Below, one piece after another: positions 46,406 to 57,900 of a stretch of DNA of 64,000 nucleotides. The stretch is taken from NCBI RefSeq assembly GCF_029227915.1, contig NC_079879.1:1116001-1180000 (forward strand). The letters are read 5' to 3'. The first letter of the stretch is position 1; the number at the start of each line of letters is the position of its first letter. This stretch comes from Hydractinia symbiolongicarpus. Its lineage: Eukaryota > Cnidaria > Hydrozoa > Anthoathecata > Hydractiniidae. The position numbers and the translations under genes are program-made. The notes beneath the pieces were generated by a model, which was not told the origin of the DNA, made no database searches, and worked only from the letters and a program-made list of their open reading frames with translations.

Positions 46406-46796
46406 GTATTCAAAAATGTTTTCATTTTTGATGGGACGCTGAATAGAAGAAGTTTAATCGCCGTTAAACGAAAACCCGCGATTTCCCGTAAATCCCGGGC
46501 CTGGCCCGTATAGTCGAATGCATACAAAGAAAGTACTCAGTCAGTAAACTGATTTTCCGAACGATTCTTTAAATTATTTTTTCACCACTAAAACGCATGA
46601 GACTTGTAGTATTCAAAAATGTTTTCATTTTTGATGGGACGCTGAATAGAAGAAGTTTAATCGCCGTTAAACGAAAACCCGCGATTTCCCGTAAATCCCG
46701 GGCCTGGCCCGTATAGTCGAATGCATACAAAGAAAGTACTCAGTCAGTAAACTGATTTTCCGAACGATTCTTTAAATTATTTTTTCACCACTAAAA
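46391..46796 (+). repeat. Two identical adjacent monomers (203-bp homodimer)
   Basis: 46391-46593 and 46594-46796 read the same as far as I can compare them: 'tagtattc', 'gatgggacgctgaatag', 'tcgccgttaaacg', 'cccgggcctggcccg', 'gtcgaatgca', 'ctcagtcag', 'gattttccg'. This is the only clear place where neighbouring monomers are identical, so a single-monomer duplication has happened here. Confidence 0.85.
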
Positions 46797-46937
46797 CGCA
46801 TGAGACTTGTAGTATTCAAAAATGTTTTAATTTTTGATGAGACGCTGAATAAAAGAAGTTTAATCGCCGGCAAACGAAAACCCGCGATTTTCCGTATATC
46901 ACGGACTGGGCCCGTATAGTCAAAAGTATACAAAGAA
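46797..46937 (+). repeat. Joining monomer after the homodimer
   Basis: Starts as a third copy of the duplicated monomer ('tagtattcaaaaatg'), then changes within the central dyad to 'ttttaatttttgatgagac' and continues as the 'ggactgggcccg' type. The dyad is weakened here by c-to-a (ttttaattt for ttttcattt). Confidence 0.75.
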
Positions 46938-47946
46938 AGTACCCAGGGAGTAAACGCATTTTTAGAACGTTTTTTGAATTATTGTTTCACCATTATAACG
47001 CATGAGACTTGTAGTATTCAAAAATGTTTTCATTTATGATGGGACGCTGAATAGAATAATTTTAATCGCCGGCAAACGAAAACCCGCGATTTCCCGTAAA
47101 TCCCGGTCCTGGCCCGTATAGTTAAATGTATACAAAGAAAGTACCCAGGGAGAAAACTCATTTCCCGAACGATTTTGAAATTATTTTTTCACTACTAAAA
47201 CGCATGAGACTTGTAGTCTTCAAAAATGATTTCATTTTTGATGAGACGCTGAATAAAAGGAGTTTAATCGCCGGCAAACGAAAACCCGCGATTTCCCGTA
47301 TATCCCGGACTAGGCCCGTATAGTCGAATGTATACAAAGAAAGTACCCAGGGAGTAAACTGATTTCCCGAACGATTCTTTACATTTTTTTCACCACTAAA
47401 ACGCATGAGACTTGTAGTTTACAAAAATATTTTCATTTTTGATGAGACGCTGAATAAAAGAAGTTTAATCGCCGGCAAACGAAAACCCGCGATTTCCCGT
47501 AAATCCCGTGTCTGGCCCGTATAGTTAAATGTATACGAAGAAAGTACCCAGGGAGTAAACTCATTTCCCGAACGATTTTTAAAATTATTTTTTCACCACT
47601 AAAACGCATGAGACTTGTAGTTTTCAAAAATGATTACATTTTTGATGCGACGCTGAATAAAAGGAGTTTAATCGCCGGCAAACGAAAACCTGCGATTTCC
47701 CGTATATCCCGGACTCGGCCCGTATAGTCGAATGTATACAAAGAAAGTACCCAGGGAGTAAACTGATTTCCCGAACGATTCTTTAAATTTTTTTCACCAC
47801 TAAAACGCCTGAGACTTGTAGTTTACAAAAATATTTTCATTTTTGATGAGACGCTGAATAAAAGAAGTTTAATCGCCGGCAAACGAAAACCCGCGATTTT
47901 CCGTATATCACGGACTCGGCCCGTATAGTCGAAAGTATACAAAGAA
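46938..47946 (+). repeat. 1,009-bp (5-monomer) HOR, copy 1
   Basis: Landmarks 'aaacgcatttttagaacg', 'caccattataacgc', 'catttatgatggg', 'cactactaaaacgc', 'ttacatttttttcacc', 'gtatacgaagaaag' and 'gattacatttttgatgcgac' recur 1,009 bp later. Five monomers are 6 bp short of 1,015 because several have shortened T-runs. Confidence 0.9.
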
Positions 47947-48955
47947 AGTACCCAGGGAGTAAACGCATTTTTAGAACGTTTTTTGAATTATTGTTTCACC
48001 ATTATAACGCATGAGACTTGTAGTATTCAAAAATGTTTTCATTTATGATGGGACGCTGAATAGAATAATTTTAATCGCCGGCAAACGAAAACCCGCGATT
48101 TCCCGTAAATCCCGGTCCTGGCCCGTATAGTTAAATGTATACAAAGAAAGTACCCAGGGAGAAAACTCATTTCCCGAACGATTTTGAAATTATTTTTTCA
48201 CTACTAAAACGCATGAGACTTGTAGTCTTCAAAAATGATTTCATTTTTGATGAGACGCTGAATAAAAGGAGTTTAATCGCCGGCAAACGAAAACCCGCGA
48301 TTTCCCGTATATCCCGGACTCGGCCCGTATAGTCGAATGTATACAAAGAAAGTACCCAGGGAGTAAACTGATTTCCCGAACGATTCTTTACATTTTTTTC
48401 ACCACTAAAACGCATGAGACTTGTAGTTTACAAAAATATTTTCATTTTTGATGAGACGCTGAATAAAAGAAGTTTAATCGCCGGCAAACGAAAACCCGCG
48501 ATTTCCCGTAAATCCCGTGTCTGGCCCGTATAGTTAAATGTATACGAAGAAAGTACCCAGGGAGTAAACTCATTTCCCGAACGATTTTTAAAATTATTTT
48601 TTCACCACTAAAACGCATGAGACTTGTAGTTTTCAAAAATGATTACATTTTTGATGCGACGCTGAATAAAAGGAGTTTAATCGCCGGCAAACGAAAACCT
48701 GCGATTTCCCGTATATCCCGGACTCGGCCCGTATAGTCGAATGTATACAAAGAAAGTACCCAGGGAGTAAACTGATTTCCCGAACGATTCTTTAAATTTT
48801 TTTCACCACTAAAACGCCTGAGACTTGTAGTTTACAAAAATATTTTCATTTTTGATGAGACGCTGAATAAAAGAAGTTTAATCGCCGGCAAACGAAAACC
48901 CGCGATTTTCCGTATATCACGGACTCGGCCCGTATAGTCGAAAGTATACAAAGAA
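47947..48955 (+). repeat. 1,009-bp HOR, copy 2
   Basis: Almost base-for-base equal to copy 1; one clear difference is 'ggactcggcc' for 'ggactaggcc' (about 48320 versus 47310). Both copies end with 'gtagtcgaaagtatac', written 'gtcgaaag', a rare hybrid of the 'gtcgaatg' and 'gtcaaaag' linkers. Confidence 0.9.
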
Positions 48956-49560
48956 AGTACCCAGGGAGTAAACTCATTTCCCGAACGATTTTTTAAATTA
49001 TTTTTTCACCACTATAACGCACGAGACTTGTAGTTTTCAAAAATGATTTCATTTTTGATGAGACGCTGAATAAAAGGAGTTTAATCTCCGGCAAACGAAA
49101 ACCCGCGATTTCCCGTAGGTCCCGGACCCGGCCCGTATAGTCAAAAGTATACAAAGAAAGTACCCAGGGAGTAAACTCATTTCCCGAACGATTTTTTAAA
49201 TTTTTTTTTCACCACTAAAACGCATGAGACTTGTAGTTTTCAAAAATGATTTCATTTTTGATGAGACGCTGAATAAAAGGAGTTTAATCGCCGGCAAACG
49301 AAAACCCGCGATTTCCCGTATATCCCAGGCTCGGCCCGTATAGTCGAATGTATACAAAGAAAGTACCCAGGGAGTAAACTGATTTCCCGAACGATTCTTT
49401 AAAATTTTTTTCACCACTAAAACGCATGAGACTTGTAGTTTACAAAAATATTTTCATTTTTGATGAGACGCTGAGTAAACGAAGTTTAATCGCCGGCAAA
49501 CGAAAACCCGCGATTTTCCGTATATCACGGACTCGGCCCGTATAGTCAAAAGTATACAAA
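48956..49560 (+). repeat. Three linking monomers
   Basis: These monomers match about 45310-45910 (and 44090-44690): 'cacgagacttgtag', 'gtaggtcccggacccgg', 'atatcccaggctcgg', 'gctgagtaaacgaag'. They show that the 1,009-bp pair was placed into, or grew within, an array of the 1,218-bp type. Confidence 0.75.
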
Positions 49561-50779
49561 GAAAGTACGCAGGGAGTAAACTCATTTCCCGAACGATTCT
49601 TTAAAATATTATTTCACCACTAAAACGCATGAGATTTGCAGTTTTGAAAAATGTTTTCATTTTTGATGGGACGCTGAATAGAAGAAGTTTCATCGCCGGC
49701 AAACGAAAACACGCGATTTCCCGTAAATCCCGGGCCTGGCCCGTATAGTCGAACGCATACAAAGAAAGTACTCAGTCAGTAAACTGATTTCCCGAACGAT
49801 TCCTTTAAGTTATTTTTTCACCGCTAAAACGCATGAGACTTGTAGTTTTCAAAAATGTTTTCATTTTTGATGGGACGCTGAATAAAAGGAGTATAATCGC
49901 CGGCAAACGAAAACCCGAGATTTCCCGAAAATCCCGGGCTTGACCCCTATAGTCAAAAGTACACAAAGAAAGTACTCAGGCAGTAAACTCATTTTTGGAA
50001 CGTTTTTTTGAATTATTTTTTCACCACTATAACGCATGAGACTTGTAGTATTCAAAAATGTTTTCATTTTTGATGGGACGCTGAATAGAAGAAGTTTAAT
50101 CGCCGTTAAACGAAAACCCGCGATTTCCCGTAAATCCCGGGCCTGGCCCGTATAGTCGAATGCATACAAAGAAAGTACTCAGTCAGTAAACTGATTTTCC
50201 GAACGATACTTTAAATTATTTTTTCACCACTAAAACGCATGAGACTTGAAGTTTACAAAAATGTTTTCATCTTTGATGATACGCTGAATAAAAGGAGTTT
50301 AATCTCCAGCAAACGAAAACCCGCGATTTCCCGTAGGTCCCGGACCCGGCCCGTATAGTCAAAAGTATACAAAGAAAGTACGCAGGGAGTAAACTGATTT
50401 CCCGAACGATTCTTTAAGTTATTTTTTCACCACTAAAACGCATGAGACTTGTAGTTTTCAAAAATGTTTTCATTTTTGATGAAAGGCTGAATAAAAGAAG
50501 TTTAATCGCCGGCAAACGAAAACCCGCGATTTCCCGTAAATCCAGGGCTTGGCCCCTATAGTCAAAAGTACACAAAGAAAGTACCCAGGCAGTAAACTCA
50601 TTTTTGAAACGTTTTTTTGAATTATTTTTTCACCACTATAACGCATGAGACTTGTAGTATTCAAAAATGTTTTCATTTTTGATGGGACGCTCAATAGAAT
50701 AAGTTTAATCGCCGGCAACCGAAAACCCGCGATTTCCCGTAAATCCCGGACACGACCCATATGGTCAAAAGTATACAAA
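49561..50779 (+). repeat. 1,219-bp (6-monomer) HOR, copy 1
   Basis: Landmarks: 'gagatttgcagttttg', 'caccgctaaaacgc', 'gcttgacccc', 'tcgccgttaaacg', 'gatgatacgctg', 'tctccagcaaacg', 'gatgaaaggctg', 'gggacgctcaatag' and 'ggcaaccgaaaacc' recur 1,219 bp later. The first monomers match 45920-46540 of the earlier block at a 3,642-bp shift. Confidence 0.89.
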
Positions 50780-52006
50780 GAAAGTACGCAGGGAGTAAAC
50801 TCATTTCCCGAACGATTCTTTAAAATATTATTTCACCACTAAAACGCATGAGATTTGCAGTTTTGAAAAATGTTTTCATTTTTGATGGGACGCTGAATAG
50901 AAGAAGTTTAATCGCCGGCAAACGAAAACACGCGATTTCCCGTAAATCCCGGGCCTGGCCCGTATAGTTGAACGCATACAAAGAAAGTACTCAGTCAGTA
51001 AACTGATTTCCCGAACGATTCTTTTAAGTTATTTTTTCACCGCTAAAACGCATGAGACTTGTAGTTTTCAAAAATGTTTTCATTTTTGATGGGACGCTGA
51101 ATAAAAGGAGTTTAATCGCCGGCAAACGAAAACCCGAGATTTCCCGAAAATCCCGGGCTTGACCCCTATAGTCAAAAGTACACAAAGAAAGTACTCAGGC
51201 AGTAAACTCATTTTTGGAACGTTTTTTTGAATTATTTTTTCACCACTATAACGCATGAGACTTGTAGTATTCAAAAATGTTTTCATTTTTGATGGGACGC
51301 TGAATAGAAGAAGTTTAATCGCCGTTAAACGAAAACCCGCGATTTCCCGTAAATCCCGGGCCTGGCCCGTATAGTCGAATGCATACAAAGAAAGTACTCA
51401 GTCAGTAAACTGATTTTCCGAACGATTCTTTAAATTATTTTTTCACCACTAAAACGCATGAGACTTGTAGTTTACAAAAATGTTTTCATTTTTGATGATA
51501 CGCTGAATAAAAGGAGTTTAATCTCCAGCAAACGAAAACCCGCGATTTCCCGTAGGTCCCGGACCCGGCCCGTATAGTCAAAAGTATACAAAGAAAGTAC
51601 GCAGGGAGTAAACTGATTTCCCGAACGATTCTTTAAGTTATTTTTTCACCACTAAATCGCATGAGACTTGTAGTTTTCAAAAATGTTTTCATTTTTGATG
51701 AAAGGCTGAATAAAACAAGTTTAATCGCCGGCAAACGAAAACCCGCGATTTCCCGTAAATCCAGGGCTTGGCCCCTATAGTCAAAAGTACACAAAGAAAG
51801 TACCCAGGCAGTAAACTCATTTTTGGAACGTTTTTTTGAATTATTTTTTCACCACTATAACGCATGAGACTTGTAGTATTCAAAAATGTTTTCATTTTTG
51901 ATGGGACGCTCAATAGAATAAGTTTAATCGCCGGCAACCGAAAACCCGCGATTTCCCGTAAATCCCGGACACGACCCATATGGTCAAAAGTATACAAAGA
52001 AAGTAC
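50780..52006 (+). repeat. 1,219-bp HOR, copy 2
   Basis: Copy of 49561 onward with a few changes ('cactaaatcgcatgag' near 51652, 'aaaacaagtttaatcg' near 51713). It leaves the unit near 52007, where 'gtacccatgtaataaac' replaces 'gtacgcagggagtaaac'. Confidence 0.88.
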
Positions 52007-53630
52007 CCATGTAATAAACTCATTTTCCGAACGATTTTTGAAATTATTTTTTCACCATTAAATCGCACGAGACTTGTAGTTTTGAAAAATGATTTCATTT
52101 TTGATGAGACGCTGGATAAAAGGAGTTTAATCTCCGGCAAACGAAAACCCGCGATTTCCCGTAGGTCCCGAACCCGGCCCGTATAGTTAAAAGTATACAA
52201 TGAAAGTACCCAGGGAGTAAACTCATTTCCTGAACGATTTTTTAAATTATTTTTTCACCACTAAAACGCATGAGACTTGTAGTTTATAAAAATGATTTCA
52301 TTTTTGATGGGACGCTGAATAGAAGAAGTTTAATCGCCGTTAAACGAAAACCCGCGATTTCCCGTAAATCCCGGGCTTGGCCCGTATAGTCGAATGCATA
52401 CAAAGAAAGTACTCAGTCAGTAAACTGATTTCCTGAACGATTCTTTAAATTATTTTTTCACCACTAAAACGCATGAGACTTGTAGTTTACAAAAATGTTT
52501 TCATTTTTGATGATACGCTGAATAAAAGAAGTTTAATCGCCGGCAAACGAAAACCCGCGATTTTCCGTATATCACGGACTCGGCCCGTATAGTCAAATGT
52601 ATACAAAGAAAGTACCCAGGGAGTTGTAGTATTCAAAAATGTTTTCATTTTTGATGGGACGCTGAATAGAATAAGTTTAATCGCCGGCAAACGAAAACCC
52701 GCGATTTCCCGTAAATCCCGGACTCGGCCTGTATAGTCAAAAGTATACAAAGAAAGTACGCAGGGAGTAAACTCATTTCCCGAACGATTCTTTAAATTAT
52801 TACTTCACCACTAAAACGCATGAGACTTGTAGTTTTTAAAAATGTCTTCATTCTTGATAAGACTCTAAAAAAAAAGTTTAATCGCGGGCAAACGAAAACC
52901 CGAGATTTCTCGAAAATCCCGGGCTTGACCCCTATAGTCAAAAGTACACAAAGAAAGTACCCAGGCAGTAAACTCATTTTTGGAACGTTTTTTTGAATTA
53001 TTTTTTCACCACTATAACGCATGAGACTTGTAGTATTCAAAAATGTTTTCATTTTTGATGGGACGCTGGATAAAAGGAGTTTAATCTCCGGCAAACGAAA
53101 ACCCGCGATTTCCCGTAGGTCCCGAACCCGGCCCGTATAGTCAAAAGTATACAATGAAAGTACCCAGGGAGTAAACTCATTTCCCGAACGATTTTTTAAA
53201 TTATTTTTTCACCACTAAAACGCATGAGACTTGTAGTTTATAAAAATGATTTCATTTTTGATGAGACGCTGAATAAAAGGAGTTTAATCGCCGGCAAACG
53301 AAAACCCGCGATTTCCCGTAAATCCCGGACTCGGCCTGTATAGTCAAAAGTATACAAAGAAAGTACGCAGGGTGTAAACTCATTTCCCGAACGATTCTTT
53401 AAATTATTACTTCACCACTAAAACGCATGAGACTTGTAGTTTTCAAAAATGATTTCATTTTTGATGAGACCCTGAATAAAAGGAGTTTAATCGCCGGCAA
53501 ACGAAAACCCGCGATTTCCCGTATATCCCGGACTCGGCCCGTATAGTCGAATGTATACACAGAAAGTACCCAGGGAGTAAACTGATTTCCCGAACGATTC
53601 TTTAAATTTTTTTTCACCACTAAAACGCAT
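52007..53630 (+). repeat. Mixed monomers with an out-of-register deletion
   Basis: About eight monomers of mixed origin: 'caccattaaatcgcacg', 'gctggataaaaggag' (twice, about 52112 and 53065), a g-h pair with 'gactctaaaaaaaaag', and 'taaattattacttcacc'. At 52623-52625 about 60 bp are missing. The repeated 'gctggataaaagg' words, about 950 bp apart, hint at a short duplication disturbed by that deletion. Confidence 0.76.
52601..52650 (+). other. Out-of-register deletion junction
   Basis: The read 'gtacccagggag' is followed directly by 'ttgtagtattcaaaaatg'. In other monomers about 60 bp lie between these words ('taaactcatttcccg' through 'gcatgagac'). The overlap between the two partners at the join is at most one base, so it does not look like homologous exchange in register. 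Confidence 0.87.
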
Positions 53631-54440
53631 GAGACTTGTAGTTTACAAAAATATTTTCATTTTTGATGAGATGCTGAGTAAAAGAAGTTTAATCGCCGGC
53701 AAACGAAAACCCGCGATTTCCCGTATATCCCGGACTCGGCCCGTATAGTCGAATGTATACAAAGAAAGTACCCAGGGAGTAAACTGATTTCCCGAACGAT
53801 TCTTTAAATTTTTTTTCACCACTAAAACGCATGAGACTTGTAGTTTACAAAAATATTTTCATTTTTGATGAGACGCTGAGTAAAAGAAGTTTAATCGCCG
53901 GCAAAAGAAAACCCGCGATTTTCGGTATATCACGGACTCGGCCCGTATAGTCAAAAGTATACAAAGAAAGTACGCAGGGAGTAAACTCATTTCCCGAACG
54001 ATTCTTTAGAATATTATTTCACCACTAAAACGCATGAGACTTGTAGTTTACAAAAATATTTTCATTTTTGATGAGACGCTGAGTAAAAGAAGTTTAATCG
54101 CCGGCAAACGAAAACCCGCGATTTCCCGTATATCCCGGACTCGGCCCGTATAGTCGAATGTATACAAAGAAAGTACCCAGGGAGTAAACTGATTTCCCGA
54201 ACGATTCTTTAAATTTTTTTTCACCACTAAAACGCATGAGACTTGTAGTTTACAAAAATATTTTCATTTTTGATGAGACGCTGAGTAAAAGAAGTTTAAT
54301 CGCCGGCAAACGAAAACCCGCGATTTTCCGTATATCACGGACTCGGCCCGTATAGTCAAAAGTATACAAAGAAAGTACGCAGGGAGTAAACTCATTTCCC
54401 GAACGATTCTTTAGAATATTATTTCACCACTAAAACGCAT
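53631..54440 (+). repeat. Dimeric HOR, two copies of 405 bp
   Basis: 'gagacttgtagtttac' with 'aaaaatattttc' and 'gctgagtaaaag' occurs in both monomers of the dimer; the second ends 'ttctttagaatattatttc'. The dimer 53631-54035 repeats at 54036-54440. Differences are few ('gagatgctgag', 'ggcaaaagaaaac' and 'ttttcggtat' in the first copy only). Confidence 0.88.
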
Positions 54441-54980
54441 GAGACTTGTAGTTTACAAAAATATTTTCATTTTTGATGAGACGCTGAATAAAAGAAGTTT
54501 AATCGCCGGCAAACGAAAACCCGCGATTTTCCGTATATCACGGACTCGGCCCGTATAGTCAAAAGTAAACAAAGAAAGTACCCAGGGAGTTAACTCATTT
54601 CCCGAACGATTTTTTTATTTATTTTTTCACCACTAAAACGCACGAGACTTGTAGTTTTCAAAAATGATTTCATTTTTGATGAGACGCTGAATAAAAGGAG
54701 TTTAATCTCCGGCAAACGAAAACCCGCGATTTCCCGTAAATCCCGGGCCTGGCCCGTATAGTCGAATGCATATAAAGAAAGTACTCAGTCAGTAAACTGA
54801 TTTCCCGAACGATTCTTTAAATTATTTTTTCACCACTAAAACGCATGAGACTTGTAGTTTACAAAATGTTTTCATTTTTGATGAGACGCTGAATAAAAGA
54901 AGTTTAATCGCCGGCAAACGAAAACCCGCGATTTTCCGTATATCATGGACTCGGCCCGTACAGTCAAATGTATACAAAGA
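54441..54980 (+). repeat. Monomers linking the dimeric zones
   Basis: About two and a half monomers: one with 'agtaaacaaagaaag' and 'ggagttaactc', one with 'gcatataaagaaagtac', one with a 1-base shorter 'tttacaaaatgttttc' (about 54857). No other feature is seen. Confidence 0.72.
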
Positions 54981-57900
54981 AAGTACCCAGGGAGTAAACT
55001 CATTTCCCGAACGATTCTTTAAATTATTTTTTCACCACTAAAACGCATGAGACTTGTAGTTTTCAAAAATGATTACATTTTTGATGAGACGCTGAATAAA
55101 AGGATTTTAATCGCGGGCAAACGAAAACCCGCGATTTCCCGTAAATCCCGGGCCTGGCCCGTATAGTCGAATGGATACAAAGAAAGTACTCAGTCAGTAA
55201 ATTAATTTCCCGAACGATTCTTTAAATTATTTTTTCACCACTAAAACGCATGAGACTTGTAGTTTACAAAAATGTTTTCATTTTTGATGAGACGCTGAAT
55301 AAAAGAAGTTTAATCGCCGGCAAACGAAAACCCGCGATTTTCCGTATATCATGGACTCGGCCCGTATAGTCAAATGTATACAAAGAAAGTACCCAGGGAG
55401 TAAACTCATTTCCCGAACGATTCTTTAAATTATTTTTTCACCACTAAAACGCATGAGACTTGTAGTTTTCAAAAATGATTACATTTTTGATGAGACGCTG
55501 AATAAAAGAAGTTTAATCTCCGGCAAACGAAAACCCGCGATTTTCCGTATATCATGGACTCGGCCCGTATAGTCAAATGTATACAAAAAAGTACCCAGGG
55601 AGTAAACTCATTTCCCGAACGATTCTTTAAATTATTTTTTCACCACTAAAACGCATGAGACTTGTAGTTTTCAAAAATGATTACATTTTTGATGAGACGC
55701 TGAATAAAAGGATTTTAATCGCCGGCAAACGAAAACCCGCGATTTCCCGTACATCCCGGACTCGGCCCGTATAGTCGAATGTATACAAAGAAAGTACCCA
55801 GGGAGTAAACTGATTTCCCGAACGATTCTTTAAATTATTTTTTCACCACTAAAACGCATGAGACTTGTAGTTTACAAAAATGTTTTCATTTTTGATGAGA
55901 CGCTGAATAAAAGAAGTTTAATCGCCGGCAAACGAAAACCCGCGATTTTCCGTATATCATGGACTCGGCCCGTACAGTCAAATGTATACAAAGAAAGTAC
56001 CCAGGGAGTAAACTCATTTCCCGAACGATTCTTTAAATTATTTTTTCACCACTAAAACGCATGAGACTTGTAGTTTTCAAAAATGATTACATTTTTGATG
56101 AGACGCTGAATAAAAGGATTTTAATCGCGGGCAAACGAAAACCCGCGATTTCCCGTAAATCCCGGGCCTGGCCCGTATAGTCGAATGGATACAAAGAAAG
56201 TACTCAGTCAGTAAATTGATTTCCCGAACGATTCTTTAAATTATTTTTTCACCACTAAAACGCATGAGACTTGTAGTTTACAAAAATGTTTTCATTTTTG
56301 ATGAGACGCTGAATAAAAGAAGTTTAATCGCCGGCAAACGAAAACCCGCGATTTTCCGTATATCATGGACTCGGCCCGTATAGTCAAATGTATACAAAGA
56401 AAGTACCCAGGGAGTAAACTCATTTCCCGAACGATTCTTTAAATTATTTTTTCACCACTAAAACGCATGAGACTTGTAGTTTTCAAAAATGATTACATTT
56501 TTGATGAGACGCTGAATAAAAGGATTTTAATCGCGGGCAAACGAAAACCCGCGATTTCCCGTAAATCCCGGGCCTGGCCCGTATAGTCGATGGGATACAA
56601 AGAAAGTACTCAGTCAGTAAATTGATTTCCCGAACGATTCTTTAAATTATTTTTTCACCACTAAAACGCATGAGACTTGTAGTTTACAAAAATGTTTTCA
56701 TTTTTGATGAGACGCTGAATAAAAGAAGTTTAATCTCCGGCAAACGAAAACCTGCGATTTTCCGTATATCATGGACTCGGCCCGTATAGTCAAATGTATA
56801 CAAAAAAGTACCCAGGGAGTAAACTCATTTCCCGAACGATTCTTTAAATTATTTTTTCACCACTAAAACGCATGAGACTTGTAGTTTTCAAAAATGATTA
56901 CATTTTTGATGAGACGCTGAATAAAAGGATTTTAATCGCCGGCAAACGAAAACCCGCGATTTCCCGTACATCCCAGACTCGGCCCGTATAGTCGAATGTA
57001 TACAAAGAAAGTACCCAGGGAGTAAACTGATTTCCCGAACGATTCTTTAAATTTTTTTTCACCACTAAAACGCATGAGACTTGTAGTTTACAAAAATATT
57101 TTCATTTTTGATGAGACGCTGAATAAAAGAAGTTTAATCGCCGGCAAACGAAAACCCGCGATTTTCCGTATATCACGGACTCGGCCCGTATAGTCAAAAG
57201 TATACAAAGAAAGTACCCAGGGAGTTAACTCATTTCCCGAACGATTTTTTAAATTATTTTTTCACCACTAAAACGCACGAGACTTGTAGTTTTCAAAAAT
57301 GATTTCATTTTTGATGAGACGCTGAATAAAAGAAGTTTAATCCCCGGCAAACGAAAACCCGCGATTTCCCGTATATCCCGGACTCGGCCCGCATAGTCGA
57401 ATGTATACAAAGAAAGTATCCAGGGAGTAAACTGATTTCCCGAACGATTCTTTAAATTTTTTTTCACCACTAAAACGCATGAGACTTGTAGTTTACAAAA
57501 ATGTTTTCATTTTTGATGAGACGCTGAATAAAAGAAGTTTAATCGCCGGCAAACAAAAACCCGCGATTTTCCGTATATCATGGACTCGGCCCGTATAGTC
57601 AAATGTATACAAAGAAAGTACCCAGGGAGTAAACTCATTTCCCGAACGATTCTTTAAATTATTTTTTCTCCACTAAAACGCATGAGACTTGTAGTTTTCA
57701 AAAATTATTACATTTTTGATGAGACGCTGAATAAAAGGATTTTAATCGCGGGCAAACGAAAACCCGCGATTTCCCGTAAATCCCGGGCCTGGCCCGTATA
57801 GTCGAATGGATACAAAGAAAGTACTCAGTCAGTAAATTGATTTCCCGAACGATTCTTTAAATTATTTTTTCACCACTAAAACGCATGAGACTTGTAGTTT

